Positions 1 through 8,418 of a stretch of 64,000 bases of DNA are shown piece after piece. The position numbers and the translations under genes are program-made. The notes beneath the pieces were generated by a model, which was given only the letters and a program-made list of their open reading frames with translations, was not told the origin of the DNA and did not search any database. Origin of the DNA: Glutamicibacter sp. PS (GTDB lineage Bacteria > Actinomycetota > Actinomycetes > Actinomycetales > Micrococcaceae); the NCBI GenBank assembly GCA_031317595.1, contig JANCMB010000001.1:1730971-1794970 (forward strand), given 5' to 3'. How positions within the stretch are numbered: the stretch's first letter is position 1; each line of letters opens with the position of its first letter.

Positions 1-388
1 CGCTCGAAGCCTGCTGACCGGCTGGCTCGGCAGCGGCCGCAGCCGGCTGCGGGACCGGCGTCGAGGTATCCGGTGCCGGGCTCGCTTGGGGTTCCGGCGA
101 AGCGGCTGCTTGCGCCGTTGGCATGGCGGGTGCCACCTGCGGCGTCCCTGCCTTTGCTGCCTGGAGTTTGGCAGCACGCTCCGGGTCTTGCTCGCTGTCC
201 GCCGGAGCGGCCGTGGGCGCTGCCGGCTTGGCATCCTTGGCCTTGGTCCGACCGGCCTTCTTCTTTGCGGCTTCCTCGGCCTCCCGCCGGGCCCGGGCTT
301 CACGCCGGGTCATCGGTGGGTTGTCCGCGGATGCCACTGAGGGCACTGCCGAAGCCGTGCCCTCAGTTTCGTTGCTCGGCGCTGACAT
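1..388 (-). CDS. Probable phosphatidate cytidylyltransferase, N-terminal extension (partial)
   Basis: Only the first about 129 residues lie in the window; the gene runs off the left edge. The ATG at 388 overlaps the frr stop codon (TAATG), so the two are probably translationally coupled. The visible part is low complexity: an early stretch rich in Arg, Glu and Lys (MTRREARARREAEEAAKKK) followed by a long Pro/Ala/Gln-rich segment with no membrane helix yet. In Actinomycetota the gene after frr is usually cdsA, which makes CDP-diacylglycerol for phospholipid synthesis, and these proteins often carry a disordered cytosolic N-terminal extension. The function is inferred from position only, because the catalytic membrane domain is outside the window. 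Confidence 0.6.
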   Translation of the reverse strand, partial: MSAPSNETEGTASAVPSVASADNPPMTRREARARREAEEAAKKKAGRTKAKDAKPAAPTAAPADSEQDPERAAKLQAAKAGTPQVAPAMPTAQAAASPEPQASPAPDTSTPVPQPAAAAAEPAGQQASS

Positions 389-945
389 TAGACGTCCAGC
401 AGCTCGGCTTCTTTTTTCTTCAGCAGTTCGTCGATCGAGTCAACGTACTTCTTGGTCAGTGCGTCCAGATCCTTCTCGCCGCGGCTACCCTCGTCCTCAC
501 CGATTTCGCCGTCCTTGACGAGCTTATCCATCAGGTCCTTAGCCTTGCGGCGGTGACCACGCAGCGCCACCTTGGAGTCTTCGCCCTTGGAGCGAGCGAG
601 CTTCACGTATTCCTTACGGCGTTCCTCGGTCAGTTGCGGCAGAACCACACGAATGGTTTTGCCGTCGTTGGAGGGGTTAGCGCCAACCTCGGAGTCGCCC
701 AAGGCCTTCTCGATTTCGCGCAGGGCGCTGACGTCGAAGGGGGTGATCAAGATGGTGCGCGCATCGGAAACGTTGAAGGTTGCCAGCTGCTGCAGCGGGG
801 TCGGAGCACCGTAGTAGTCCACCATCACCTTGGAGTACATGCCCGGGTGAGCGCGACCGGTACGAATCGTCGCGAAGTCTTCCTTCGCAGCCTCCAGGGT
901 GCGCTCCATTTTCTCGGCGGTATCCGCCAGGGTTTCCTCAATCAC
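388..945 (-). CDS. frr: Ribosome recycling factor
   Basis: 185 residues, the usual size. RRF works with EF-G to split post-termination ribosomes so they can start again. The sequence carries the family hallmarks: the TIRTGRAHP segment near residue 27, the hinge and domain II in the middle (around NDGKTIRVVLPQLTEERR), and the C-terminal helix around GEDEGSRGEKDLD ending in KKKEAELLDV. It lies 66 bases downstream of pyrH and overlaps the next gene by one base, so pyrH, frr and the next gene probably form one transcript. Nothing in the sequence looks damaged. Confidence 0.97.
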   Translation of the reverse strand: MIEETLADTAEKMERTLEAAKEDFATIRTGRAHPGMYSKVMVDYYGAPTPLQQLATFNVSDARTILITPFDVSALREIEKALGDSEVGANPSNDGKTIRVVLPQLTEERRKEYVKLARSKGEDSKVALRGHRRKAKDLMDKLVKDGEIGEDEGSRGEKDLDALTKKYVDSIDELLKKKEAELLDV

Positions 946-1011
946 CAGTACTCCTCAAGCACATAGTCGTCCATGTCAAGAATCTCTTCCCATCCTATGC
1001 CAAAGATGGTG

Positions 1012-1734
1012 CTACGGGGTGACGGTGGTGCCGATCCGCTCGCCGCGAATGGCGGCCGCCACATTACCTTCACCCTCCATGCCGAAGACCAGCATATTCA
1101 GCTTATTGTCCTGGCACATGGTCATCGCGGTCTGGTCCATGACGCGAATGTTTTTGACCAACGCGTCCTGGTAGGTCAGCGTGGCCAGCTTCTGCGCGGT
1201 CGGATCCTTTTTCGGGTCGGCGGTGTACACCCCATCGACCCCGGATTTGGCCATCAGGACCTCGTCGGCGTCCACCTCCAAGGCACGCTGGGCGGCCACG
1301 GTGTCGGTGGAGAAGTAGGGCAGCCCGGCGCCGGCACCGAAGATGACCACGCGGTCCTTCTCCATGTGGCGGATCGCGCGGCGCGGAATGTAGTTCTCCG
1401 CCACCTGAGCCATGGCGATGGCGGACTGCACACGGGTTTCTACCCCGCACTGCTCCAGGAAGTCCTGCAGCGCCAGGCAGTTCATGACGGTGCCGAGCAT
1501 TCCCATGTAGTCGGCACGCGAACGGTCCATGCCGGCCGCGGACAGTTCGGCACCGCGGAAGAAGTTGCCGCCGCCGACCACGATCGCCACTTCAACCTCT
1601 CCGACGGTCTGCGCGATCTGCTGGGCCACCGAACGCACGGTTTCCGGGTCGACACCGACCTTCCCGCCGCCGAAAACTTCTCCGGAGAGCTTGAGCAGGA
1701 CGCGACGTCGCTTGGATTCTGGGGTGGTGGACAT
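1012..1734 (-). CDS. pyrH: UMP kinase
   Basis: About 240 residues starting [19 protein letters not shown]. This hexameric bacterial UMP kinase phosphorylates UMP to UDP with ATP in pyrimidine nucleotide synthesis and belongs to the amino-acid-kinase fold. Visible motifs are KLSGEVFGG at the N-terminus, [10 protein letters not shown], and the [14 protein letters not shown] segment typical of the C-terminal half. The frame stays open 34 codons further upstream, but the ATG at 1734 is chosen because an AAGGAG ribosome binding site sits 9 bases before it and the family starts here. A hairpin with a T-rich tail lies between tsf and this gene, so pyrH probably has its own promoter. Confidence 0.96.
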   Translation of the reverse strand: MSTTPESKRRRVLLKLSGEVFGGGKVGVDPETVRSVAQQIAQTVGEVEVAIVVGGGNFFRGAELSAAGMDRSRADYMGMLGTVMNCLALQDFLEQCGVETRVQSAIAMAQVAENYIPRRAIRHMEKDRVVIFGAGAGLPYFSTDTVAAQRALEVDADEVLMAKSGVDGVYTADPKKDPTAQKLATLTYQDALVKNIRVMDQTAMTMCQDNKLNMLVFGMEGEGNVAAAIRGERIGTTVTP

Positions 1735-1823
1735 GGGGGCAAACTCCTTGCTGCTGTTTTCCGATAGGAACTCGAAAGCGGTGCTGGGATTCAAACTATC
1801 CCTAACTCCGGGCGTAGGAAAAG

Positions 1824-1860
1824 GGAGGCGAGGCACCGAGTGTTCTCGGTGCTCACCTCC
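1824..1860 (-). terminator. Intrinsic-type terminator after tsf
   Basis: An imperfect hairpin of about 15 pairs with a 4-base loop: CACCGAG pairs with CTCGGTG, extended by GAGG/CCTC arms. On the minus strand it is followed by a short T-rich run (CCTTTTCC). It lies between the tsf stop and the pyrH start, so it probably ends or weakens tsf transcription. Confidence 0.7.
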
Positions 1861-1918
1861 CCTCCCCTGGGTGCCGCCATCGGCGGCGTTGACGCGTCGA
1901 GACGCGACGGTACGCTAT

Positions 1919-2755
1919 TTAGGCGCCAACGCGGAAGCGTGCGAAGGCAACCGGTGCGGTGCCGGCTTCTTCCAGAACCTTGCCCACGGACTTCTTGGCG
2001 TCCTTGGCGAAGGCCTGGTCGACCAGCACGATCTCCTTGAAGAAGCCGGTCAGGCGGCCTTCAACGATCTTGGTCAGAGCGGCCTCTGGCTTGCCCTCGG
2101 CGCGTGCGGTCTCGTCGGCGATGCGGCGCTCGTCTTCAACCTTCTCGGCCGGAACTTCGTCGCGAGTCAGGTAGGTCGGAGCCATAGCTGCGGTGTGCAC
2201 GGCCACGTCGTGGGCGACGGCAGCGGCAGCCTCGGAGTCCGAGTCCACGGCGAGCAGCACGCCAACCTGAGCCGGCAGGTCCTTGCTGGTCTTGTGCAGG
2301 TAAGCGGCGACCTGTGCACCCTCAACGCGGGCCACACGGCGAACGACAACCTTTTCGCCCAGGATGGCGCCCTCTTCGATGACGATGTCGCCAAGCTTCT
2401 TGCCGTCCAGCTCGTAGGCCAGCAGCGCGTCAACGTCGGCTGCACCGGAAGCCACAGCGGCGTCCAGCACCTTGTTAGCCAGGGCGATGAACTTCTCGTT
2501 CTTAGCCACGAAGTCGGTCTCGCAGTTGATCTCGATCATGACACCAGCGGTGCCCTCGACCTTGGCAGCCACCAGGCCTTCAGCGGTCGAACGGCCTTCG
2601 CGCTTGGTAGCGCCCTTCAGGCCCTTCACACGGATGATCTCGATGGCCTTCTCGGCATCGCCGTTGGCCTCGTCCAGAGCCTTCTTAACGTCCATCATGC
2701 CGGCGCCGGTGCGCTCGCGCAGTGCCTTGATATCAGCAGCGGTGTAGTTTGCCAC
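1919..2755 (-). CDS. tsf: Elongation factor Ts
   Basis: 278 residues, nucleotide exchange factor that recycles EF-Tu-GDP during elongation. The N-terminal UBA-like domain (ANYTAADIKALRERTGAGMMDVKKAL) is followed by the TDFVAKNEKF core that contacts EF-Tu and a C-terminal dimerisation domain. The start is taken as the GTG at 2755, giving the family-standard (M)ANYTAADIK. An in-frame ATG four codons earlier at 2767 has no better ribosome binding site. It lies downstream of rpsB in the usual order, but a strong hairpin separates the two. Product certain; start moderately certain. Confidence 0.95.
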   Translation of the reverse strand: MANYTAADIKALRERTGAGMMDVKKALDEANGDAEKAIEIIRVKGLKGATKREGRSTAEGLVAAKVEGTAGVMIEINCETDFVAKNEKFIALANKVLDAAVASGAADVDALLAYELDGKKLGDIVIEEGAILGEKVVVRRVARVEGAQVAAYLHKTSKDLPAQVGVLLAVDSDSEAAAAVAHDVAVHTAAMAPTYLTRDEVPAEKVEDERRIADETARAEGKPEAALTKIVEGRLTGFFKEIVLVDQAFAKDAKKSVGKVLEEAGTAPVAFARFRVGA

Positions 2756-2793
2756 GTGCAATCCCATTCAGCTAGGAGTTTCAAGTTTGTTTG

Positions 2794-2830
2794 CTTGTGG
2801 GACGAGCCGGATTCCGGCTCGTCCCACAAG
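2794..2830 (-). terminator. Strong hairpin between rpsB and tsf
   Basis: A perfect 17-bp inverted repeat with a 3-base loop (arms begin CTTGTGGGACG and end CGTCCCACAAG). It sits in the 130-base gap between the rpsB stop and the tsf start. There is no U-tract on the minus strand, so it may act as a partial terminator or as an mRNA-stability/processing hairpin that sets the S2:EF-Ts ratio. Confidence 0.6.
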
Positions 2831-2897
2831 ACTTGGTGTACGTCATCTCACCGGCACGCTAGCACCGGTAGATGAACCGTGAGAGTCAGCTAGGTGA

Positions 2898-3713
2898 CTA
2901 CTCGGCGGCCGGAGCCTCGGTTTCGGCCGGAGCCTCAGCCTTGGCCTTCTCGCCCTCGAGCAGCTCTCGCTCCCACTCGGCCAGCGGCTCTGCAGCGCCC
3001 TCGGTCTTGCCGGCTGCCTTGTTGTTGCGGGCGATCAGGCCCTCAGCAACGGCGTCGGCGACAACGCGGGTGAGCAGGTTCACGGAGCGGATGGCGTCGT
3101 CGTTACCCGGGATCGGGTAGGTGACTTCGTCCGGATCGCAGTTGGTGTCCAAGATGGCGACGACCGGGATGCCCAGCTTCTGAGCCTCGTCGATGGCCAG
3201 GTGCTCCTTCTTGGTGTCAACAACCCAGAGAGCCGACGGGGTGCGGCTCAGGTTGCGGATACCACCCAGGTTGGCCTGCAGCTTGGTCAGCTCGCGCTTG
3301 AGCAGCAGCAGTTCCTTCTTGGTGTGGCCCGAACCGGCAACGTCCTCGAAGTTGATCTCTTCCAGTTCCTTCATGCGTGCAACACGCTTGGAAACGGTCT
3401 GGAAGTTGGTCAGCATACCGCCGAGCCAACGGTGGTTCACGTACGGCTGGCCAACGCGGTTAGCCTGCTCGGCGATGGACTCCTGAGCCTGCTTCTTGGT
3501 GCCGACGAACAGCACCGAGCCGCCGTGAGCCACAGTCTGCTTCACGAACTCGTAGGCGCGGTCGATGAACGACAGCGACTGCTGCAGGTCGATGATGTAG
3601 ATGCCGTTGCGCTCGGTGAGGATGAAACGCTTCATCTTCGGGTTCCAGCGACGGGTCTGGTGTCCAAAGTGCACGCCGCTGTTCAGCAGCTCTCGCATGG
3701 TTACGACTGGCAT
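2898..3713 (-). CDS. rpsB: 30S ribosomal protein S2
   Basis: 271 residues. S2 binds late to the 30S head-platform region near S1 and the Shine-Dalgarno helix. The protein opens with the conserved [22 protein letters not shown] and contains [15 protein letters not shown] and [13 protein letters not shown], then [14 protein letters not shown] and PGNDDA. The C-terminal 40 residues are an Ala/Glu-rich tail typical of actinobacterial S2. A good ribosome binding site (GGAAGGAG) lies 6-7 bases before the ATG at 3713. First gene of the translation block, divergent from the M23 gene. Confidence 0.98.
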   Translation of the reverse strand: MPVVTMRELLNSGVHFGHQTRRWNPKMKRFILTERNGIYIIDLQQSLSFIDRAYEFVKQTVAHGGSVLFVGTKKQAQESIAEQANRVGQPYVNHRWLGGMLTNFQTVSKRVARMKELEEINFEDVAGSGHTKKELLLLKRELTKLQANLGGIRNLSRTPSALWVVDTKKEHLAIDEAQKLGIPVVAILDTNCDPDEVTYPIPGNDDAIRSVNLLTRVVADAVAEGLIARNNKAAGKTEGAAEPLAEWERELLEGEKAKAEAPAETEAPAAE

Positions 3714-4038
3714 GTCGCAACTCCTTCCAGCAGTGGCGGACCGGTTGCATAGTGCAACCGCGGTAACTGCCCTCGTTGTTGTGGTTGACGCGTCGGGCCC
3801 TTGTGGCCTTCCGCCCTAGTGCGATCGCGCCGCCCTCCGACCGAAGTCGGACCAGTGGGCCGCAGCGCCCGGGTGAGTTATCTCGTTCGGGAAAATCGCA
3901 CGCGAAGTCAGTCTTGGTTCGATCCTGAGGATTTCTGCACAAAACTGCAGTTCTTAGTGTACTACACGACGCCTTGCCGGCTAACGTGAGCCGGCTTACC
4001 CACAGCCCGCTGATGGCCGCGCCTCGTGCGGCGTTGGA
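3714..4038. other. Divergent intergenic region between rpsB and the M23 gene
   Basis: 325 bases with no gene I can support. It must hold the rpsB promoter and untranslated leader on the minus strand and the M23-gene promoter on the plus strand. A small dyad (GCCGGCT, 6 bases, AGCCGGC) lies at 3976-3995. I could not place convincing -35/-10 pairs. Confidence 0.6.
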
Positions 4039-4656
4039 GTGGCCATGCTAAGACCCATGAACGCTCTGTTGGTGACGATCGTGCGACGGGCTGCCACGGT
4101 GCTGTTGGCAGCCTTCCTCTCGCTGGGACTGGGAAGTGCTCCAGTGACAACGTTGAGCCAGGGTGCCCCTACCCCGCATCCAGATGCCTGGCGCTGGCCA
4201 CTGCCCGGCACGGTGACGGTACTGCGCCCATTTGACCCTCCGGCGCAGCGCTGGCTAGCGGGACATCGCGGAGTGGACTTAACGGCCCAACCACCGCAAC
4301 AGGTACTGGCCCCGCAACGCGGGCGCATTACCTTTACCGGCACCGTGGTCGATCGGCCGGTGGTGGTGATCGACCACGGATATGGCTACACCACCAGCCT
4401 GGAGCCACTCGTGGCCACACTGCACGAGGGCGACTGGGTGGAGGCCGGGGCGAAACTGGGTGAGTTGAGCACCGGCGCCCATTGTTCGGCACGTTGCCTA
4501 CATTGGGGTGTGCGCTTGAACGGAGAATATATCGATCCGGCACTGTTGATCTCCGATCAACGCCCCTCGATCCTCCTGCCCTGGGATACTTGGGGAGGAA
4601 AACAAGCGGCGGCGCCGGGGCCCTTGCTGTACTCAAGGGCCCCGGCGCCGCCGCGG

Positions 4657-4662
<6 letters not shown>
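4039..4662 (+). CDS. M23-family (LytM-like) secreted protein with altered active site
   Basis: 207 residues (start possibly a few codons later at 4045 or 4057). A basic N-terminus and a hydrophobic stretch (AATVLLAAFLSLGLG, residues 18-32) form a signal peptide or membrane anchor. Residues about 52-170 match the peptidase M23/LytM fold: H76-x3-D80 (HRGVDL) supplies two zinc ligands, and CLHWGV at 153-158 is where active enzymes have H-x-H. The second zinc His (H155) is kept but the catalytic first His is Cys153. Beside rpsB, actinobacteria commonly carry such an M23-like protein (compare the Rv2891 position in Mycobacterium). A role in cell-wall hydrolysis or as a non-catalytic activator is inferred. 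The 3' end runs through a terminator hairpin and into the opposite tRNA. Confidence 0.75.
4606..4654 (-). terminator. Terminator of the CAT tRNA, nested in the M23 gene end
   Basis: A perfect 21-bp inverted repeat with a 7-base loop (CTGTACT), G+C rich. On the minus strand it directly follows the tRNA and is followed by TTGTTTTCC, a typical intrinsic terminator. The same bases encode the last residues of the M23 protein on the plus strand. Confidence 0.85.
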
Positions 4663-4733
<71 letters not shown>

Positions 4734-4817
4734 ACTATGTGCCGCGGGCATTAGCCCAACACACTCGAAATATCTTATGGCATGGGTCGGCTTTTGCGCG
4801 ATTCGACGGGCCGTAGC

Positions 4818-5999
4818 CTACAGAATCCCGACCGTCTGTCCGCGATACAGTGCCTCGAAGGCGTCCATGGTTTTATTCTGGGCGTGATTCATTACCTTGC
4901 GGTGCCCGGCTTCGCCCATTTTGGCGCGTTCAGCCTCGTCGAGAGCGAGAATGGTATCGAGCCGGTCGGCCAGGTCGGCACGGTCCCCTGGCTCAAACAT
5001 GTATCCGTTGACTCCCACGTCCACCAAGTGCGGAAGCGCCATTGCGTTGGCCAGCACGACCGGCTTCGAGGCCGAGAGGGCCTCGAGCGTGACCAAGGAT
5101 TGCAGCTCGGCGGTGCCTGGTTGGCAGAACACATCCGCGCGTAAATAGGCTGCCCGCAACTCTTCGTCACTGACGTGTCCGAGGAAACGCACCCGTTCGG
5201 CTACACCCTGTTCTGTGGCCAGTTTCTCCAACGGTGCACGCTGCTCGCCGCCACCGACAATCTCCACCACGGCATTGGGCACCTTGCGCATCAGCGGAAG
5301 CGCCTCAATCAGCTCGTTGATGTTCTTTTCCACCGCCAGACGTCCAGCAAAGAGGATCGTCGGTTCGGGGTTCTTCGCGATCTGCTCGCCCTCGGCCAGT
5401 TCGTAGTTGCCTACCTCGATGCCATTGGACAGCGGCAGAACCTGCTCCAGCCCGGCCCGTTCACGCATGGCCTTGGCCGCCAACGGGGTTGGGGTGGTCA
5501 CCGCGTCGGCTCGACCGAAGATCTTGCCCATATCGCGCCACGAGTTCCGTGCCACGATGCGCTTGAACCAGCGAGGGAAGGGCAGGAACGGGTCGAGGTT
5601 TTCGGGCATGAAGTGGTTGGTGGCCACGGTGCGTACCGAATGTTTACGCCCGTAGGCCAATGCGTGCTGCCCAATCATGTAGTGACTCTGGGCATGGATC
5701 ACATCGGGTTTGATATCGTTCAGCAACTTGTCGATTTCCCGATTAACTTCCCAGGGGAAGACGATGCGGAAGTAATCGTGCGTGGGCGCAGCGTGGGAAC
5801 GCAGCCGGTGCACGATGGCCTCGTCACGCACCTCGGTGTAGGTTGCGCCCTTGCTACCGCGCGCGGCCAGCACGTGCACGCGGTGGCCGCGCGCGTGCAT
5901 GGCCGTAGCCAAGCGGTAGCAAAACATTGCAGCGCCGTTCACATCTGGTGGATACGTATCGGCGGCGATGACGATGGTCAGCGGGTTTTCCTTGGCCAC
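4818..5999 (-). CDS. GT4-family glycosyltransferase
   Basis: 393 residues from a GTG with AAGGA 6-7 bases upstream. A GT-B retaining glycosyltransferase of family 4. The N-terminal Rossmann half starts with TIVIAADTYPPDVNGAAMFCYRLATAM, with the acceptor-side motif HAQSHYMIGQHAL. The C-terminal nucleotide-sugar half holds ILFAGRLAVEKNI, GHVSDEEL and the E-x7-E motif (ELQSLVTLE). The overall pattern resembles glycolipid mannosyl- or glucosyltransferases of actinobacteria, so a role in membrane glycolipid or cell-wall glycan synthesis is inferred; donor and acceptor cannot be read from sequence. It follows the DMT-type transporter gene by 9 bases and is probably cotranscribed with it. Confidence 0.85.
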   Translation of the reverse strand: MAKENPLTIVIAADTYPPDVNGAAMFCYRLATAMHARGHRVHVLAARGSKGATYTEVRDEAIVHRLRSHAAPTHDYFRIVFPWEVNREIDKLLNDIKPDVIHAQSHYMIGQHALAYGRKHSVRTVATNHFMPENLDPFLPFPRWFKRIVARNSWRDMGKIFGRADAVTTPTPLAAKAMRERAGLEQVLPLSNGIEVGNYELAEGEQIAKNPEPTILFAGRLAVEKNINELIEALPLMRKVPNAVVEIVGGGEQRAPLEKLATEQGVAERVRFLGHVSDEELRAAYLRADVFCQPGTAELQSLVTLEALSASKPVVLANAMALPHLVDVGVNGYMFEPGDRADLADRLDTILALDEAERAKMGEAGHRKVMNHAQNKTMDAFEALYRGQTVGIL

Positions 6000-6008
6000 T
6001 CGTTGTCC

Positions 6009-6959
6009 TTAGCTGTCAGTCATGAACTTGTTCTCGGCAAGGTTGTACGTGCCCTGCCCCACGGATTCTTTATCATTGCGAGCTTTGGCTCGACGCTCGA
6101 GCACATCCGGGTGGTGCCGGGAGAGGGCTACCACGCCGATAATGGCCAAGAGCGCGCAGACGGCCATGGCCACAGACATCGCCGGATGTACGTCGGGACG
6201 CAATTCTCCAAGTATCGAGATGCCCAACGCGATCCCCACGATCGGGTCGATCACGGTCAGCCCGGCGATCACCAGATCGGGCGGACCCTTCGAGTACGCA
6301 TTCTGTACGAAATAGGTGCCTAAGAGCCCGGCGACGACCACCGCCACGACGGCCAGCCAAGGCAGCGTCCAAAGGCTTCGACCATCTAGGTGCACGACCG
6401 AAACGGCTAGTGTGCGCACCAGGACGGCCACGAAACCAAAGAGCACCCCGGCGGCCACAATATAGAAGAAGGCGCCCAAACGGCGGCGGAACATGAGATA
6501 CAAGCCGCCGAAGCAGATCACCACAAGGGCCAGAATGCCCTCAATCGTCAGCGCCTCGGCTGCGGTGATCTCATTGCTGGCGTTGGTCACGGCGATCGCC
6601 AACAAGACGAAGCCCACCGAGCCGGCCATGCAACTGATGATCGCCATCACGGTGGGACGGTTCAAGGTGAGGTTATTGACCTTCGAGTTGACCACCGTGG
6701 TGATGACCAAGGCGATGGCACCTATAGGTTGTACGACCGTCAACGGTGCGCTGGCCAACGCAAAAACGTTCAGCACCATACCAAGGCCCAGAAGCAACAG
6801 GCCGCCGACCCAGCGCCCGGAAGATAGCAATTTCCCAACATTTCCGAGGCTGAGGCTAAGTCCGCCGGCGTGTGAACGCACGGCCATGGACTGCAGCTGT
6901 GCGCCGAAGGCGAGCCCAAAGGCACCGCAAACGGCGGCCGCTACGGCAATCCACACCAT
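6009..6959 (-). CDS. DMT-superfamily (NIPA/EamA-like) membrane transporter
   Basis: 316 residues with about nine to ten hydrophobic helices in two similar halves, as in drug/metabolite transporters. Motifs such as PLTVVQPIGAIALVITTVVNSKV in the first half and DLVIAGLTVIDPIVGIALGISILGE in the second recall NIPA-like and EamA proteins. The C-terminal tail (HHPDVLERRAKARNDKES) is hydrophilic. GGGAGG lies 8 bases before the ATG. Substrate unknown. The next gene on the same strand, the glycosyltransferase, follows after 9 bases, so export of a lipid or precursor linked to that enzyme is possible but only inferred. Confidence 0.75.
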   Translation of the reverse strand: MVWIAVAAAVCGAFGLAFGAQLQSMAVRSHAGGLSLSLGNVGKLLSSGRWVGGLLLLGLGMVLNVFALASAPLTVVQPIGAIALVITTVVNSKVNNLTLNRPTVMAIISCMAGSVGFVLLAIAVTNASNEITAAEALTIEGILALVVICFGGLYLMFRRRLGAFFYIVAAGVLFGFVAVLVRTLAVSVVHLDGRSLWTLPWLAVVAVVVAGLLGTYFVQNAYSKGPPDLVIAGLTVIDPIVGIALGISILGELRPDVHPAMSVAMAVCALLAIIGVVALSRHHPDVLERRAKARNDKESVGQGTYNLAENKFMTDS

Positions 6960-7065
6960 GACAGTGCCCTCCCTGTATCTACAAATGCTCCGAAGTGGTT
7001 ACCCACCGGCCCGGCCGCATCAAGAACAGAGGCACAGGCGTTGTCCTGCAACACCCGGTCACCGA

Positions 7066-7911
7066 CTATCCTCGCTGAGCGAGCTTACGAATAATGAGTC
7101 CTAGCGCCACCAACGATCCAGCGATGATGGCAATCGGCTTTACTTTTTCCACTTTGCGGCGAAAGTCCCGGCCTTCTGGACGGTCTCCGGCAGGATCACC
7201 GGAGGGATTGACCACGGTACGTGCCTTTGCGGCGAAGCCGGTCACGCCCTGACCCATACGATCGGCGAAGTTCCGCGCCTGATCGTATTTGGCCTTCGGG
7301 GTTTCCATGCTGGCCCCCAGGTTGTCGCGCAGCGCCTGGATCTGGCGACGGCGACGGTTGGTGCGTAGCTTCAATTCGTCAATGCTTGGAGCCGGCTCCT
7401 TGACCTTCTTTTCCTTGTCTTCGGCCGCTTCTTCGTCCTTCTCTTCCTTCTTCGGCCGCAGTGGCTCATCCAACGTGGATTCGTCGAATGCGCTACCGTC
7501 CTTGAGCACGCCAATATCGTGCCGGATGCCACGAATAGCGTCATCCGGAGTCAGCGGCAACGCCTTTTTGACCTTGCGGTAACCGATCAGCGCCAGCACT
7601 CCGGCAACCAGCAGGAAGAAGACGGCAACAATCAATGCGGAAAGCCAGCCAGGCAACCAAATCGCCAGAACGTTTACTAGGGTCACGACAACCGCGATGA
7701 CGAATAGTAGAACAACCAGTAGCGCCCCGACGCCGAGTGCGGCTGCCACGCCGACGCTGATACCTTTGCTTTTCAACGTGGTGGTGGCCAGCTTGACTTC
7801 GTCATTGAGCTGCTGGGGAACGAGGTCCTTCAGCCCCTCGACCTGCGTTTTCGCGTCCTTGAGACTGTCCTTCAGACTTCCGTTCACCTGCGACGACTCC
7901 GCGTGCGACAT
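7066..7911 (-). CDS. Holin-X / DUF3618 membrane protein
   Basis: 281 residues. Residues about 45-130 form a phage holin family 'holin-X' (YqjE-like) unit with two adjacent membrane helices (VAAALGVGALLVVLLFVIAVV and LSALIVAVFFLLVAGVLALIG). A charged linker rich in Lys/Glu follows (about 150-180), then a DUF3618-like helix (SIDELKLRTNRRRRQIQALRD) and a last hydrophobic segment (PIAIIAGSLVALGLII). The combination is common in actinobacterial cell-envelope proteins; despite the family name there is no sign of a phage here. GGAGTAGAGC precedes the ATG. Molecular function unknown. Confidence 0.75.
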   Translation of the reverse strand: MSHAESSQVNGSLKDSLKDAKTQVEGLKDLVPQQLNDEVKLATTTLKSKGISVGVAAALGVGALLVVLLFVIAVVVTLVNVLAIWLPGWLSALIVAVFFLLVAGVLALIGYRKVKKALPLTPDDAIRGIRHDIGVLKDGSAFDESTLDEPLRPKKEEKDEEAAEDKEKKVKEPAPSIDELKLRTNRRRRQIQALRDNLGASMETPKAKYDQARNFADRMGQGVTGFAAKARTVVNPSGDPAGDRPEGRDFRRKVEKVKPIAIIAGSLVALGLIIRKLAQRG

Positions 7912-8213
7912 GCTCTACTCCAGTATTTAGATTGCCGGGCAACCGGTGATTCAACGCTAACACCCGCATGGGTTTCAACGACTCCACCTTTAGGAGTAAC
8001 CCTATCGGCCGAAAGTCATTCTGCGGGTGCAATTGCTACCGATCTGAAAGTCTATCGCTTTTGCTAGATGGGCCAAGGGGAAGCTGAGCGTTTACTGCAA
8101 GGGGTCAGGAACCGGGGAGGGCACCGAAGTGACCGCAGGGAAATGCGTGAAAACGCAGAAATAATGCCAGAAATGAAAATGGCCTCGATTCTTGAAAAGA
8201 ATCGAGGCCAAAT
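7912..8213. other. Non-coding stretch between holin-X gene and tRNA-Asn
   Basis: 302 bases with no gene I recognise. It must contain the promoter of the holin-X gene at its left end. The tRNA-Asn terminator lies at its right end (8181-8209). No other repeat or conserved site stood out. Confidence 0.6.
8181..8209 (-). terminator. tRNA-Asn terminator (copy 1)
   Basis: A perfect 13-bp stem (GGCCTCGATTCTT pairing with AAGAATCGAGGCC) with a 3-base loop, followed on the minus strand by ATTTTCATTTC. It lies just after the tRNA-Asn 3' end. Confidence 0.88.
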
Positions 8214-8289
8214 TGGCTCCTCCAACTGGACTTGAACCAGTAACCCTTCGATTAACAGTCGAATGCTCTGCCAATTGAGCTATGGAGGA
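8214..8289 (-). tRNA. tRNA-Asn (GTT), copy 1
   Basis: 76 bases with encoded CCA. Acceptor TCCTCCA/TGGAGGA, D-arm GCTC/GAGC, anticodon loop CTGTTAA (GTT), T-arm ACTGG/CCAGT with TTCAAGT, discriminator G as usual for tRNA-Asn. The 73-base body is identical to the second copy at 26242-26314. Unlike that copy, this one encodes the CCA end. Confidence 0.97.
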
Positions 8290-8303
8290 TTGCAACGAGT
8301 AAT

Positions 8304-8333
8304 ACTCTAGCACCCCGACTCTCAGAGTGACAA
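8304..8333 (-). promoter_or_regulatory. Promoter of tRNA-Asn copy 1
   Basis: On the minus strand a -35 TTGTCA (8328-8333), an 18-base spacer and a -10 TAGAGT (8304-8309), 14 bases before the mature 5' end. The -10 region and the bases after it closely match those of the second tRNA-Asn. Confidence 0.6.
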
Positions 8334-8418
8334 ATCAGCCCGCGAGATGGGCCAAATCACTACTCAACCGCTATTTTTCGGGCCTCGCTGGATGTGCCCA
8401 GGGCCGGAGGTCGGCGGT

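Noticed and set aside
73-966. A long plus-strand open frame across frr
   Set aside because: It is antisense to frr and the preceding gene, has no family match and reflects G+C-rich codon bias.
1529-2875. A 448-codon plus-strand open frame over tsf and pyrH
   Set aside because: Antisense shadow of two certain housekeeping genes.
5175-6323. A 382-codon plus-strand open frame over the GT4 gene
   Set aside because: The opposite strand encodes a glycosyltransferase with clear motifs; this frame has none.
7066-7911. A prophage lysis gene
   Set aside because: The holin-X match is a family name; there are no phage genes nearby and a DUF3618 domain is attached.
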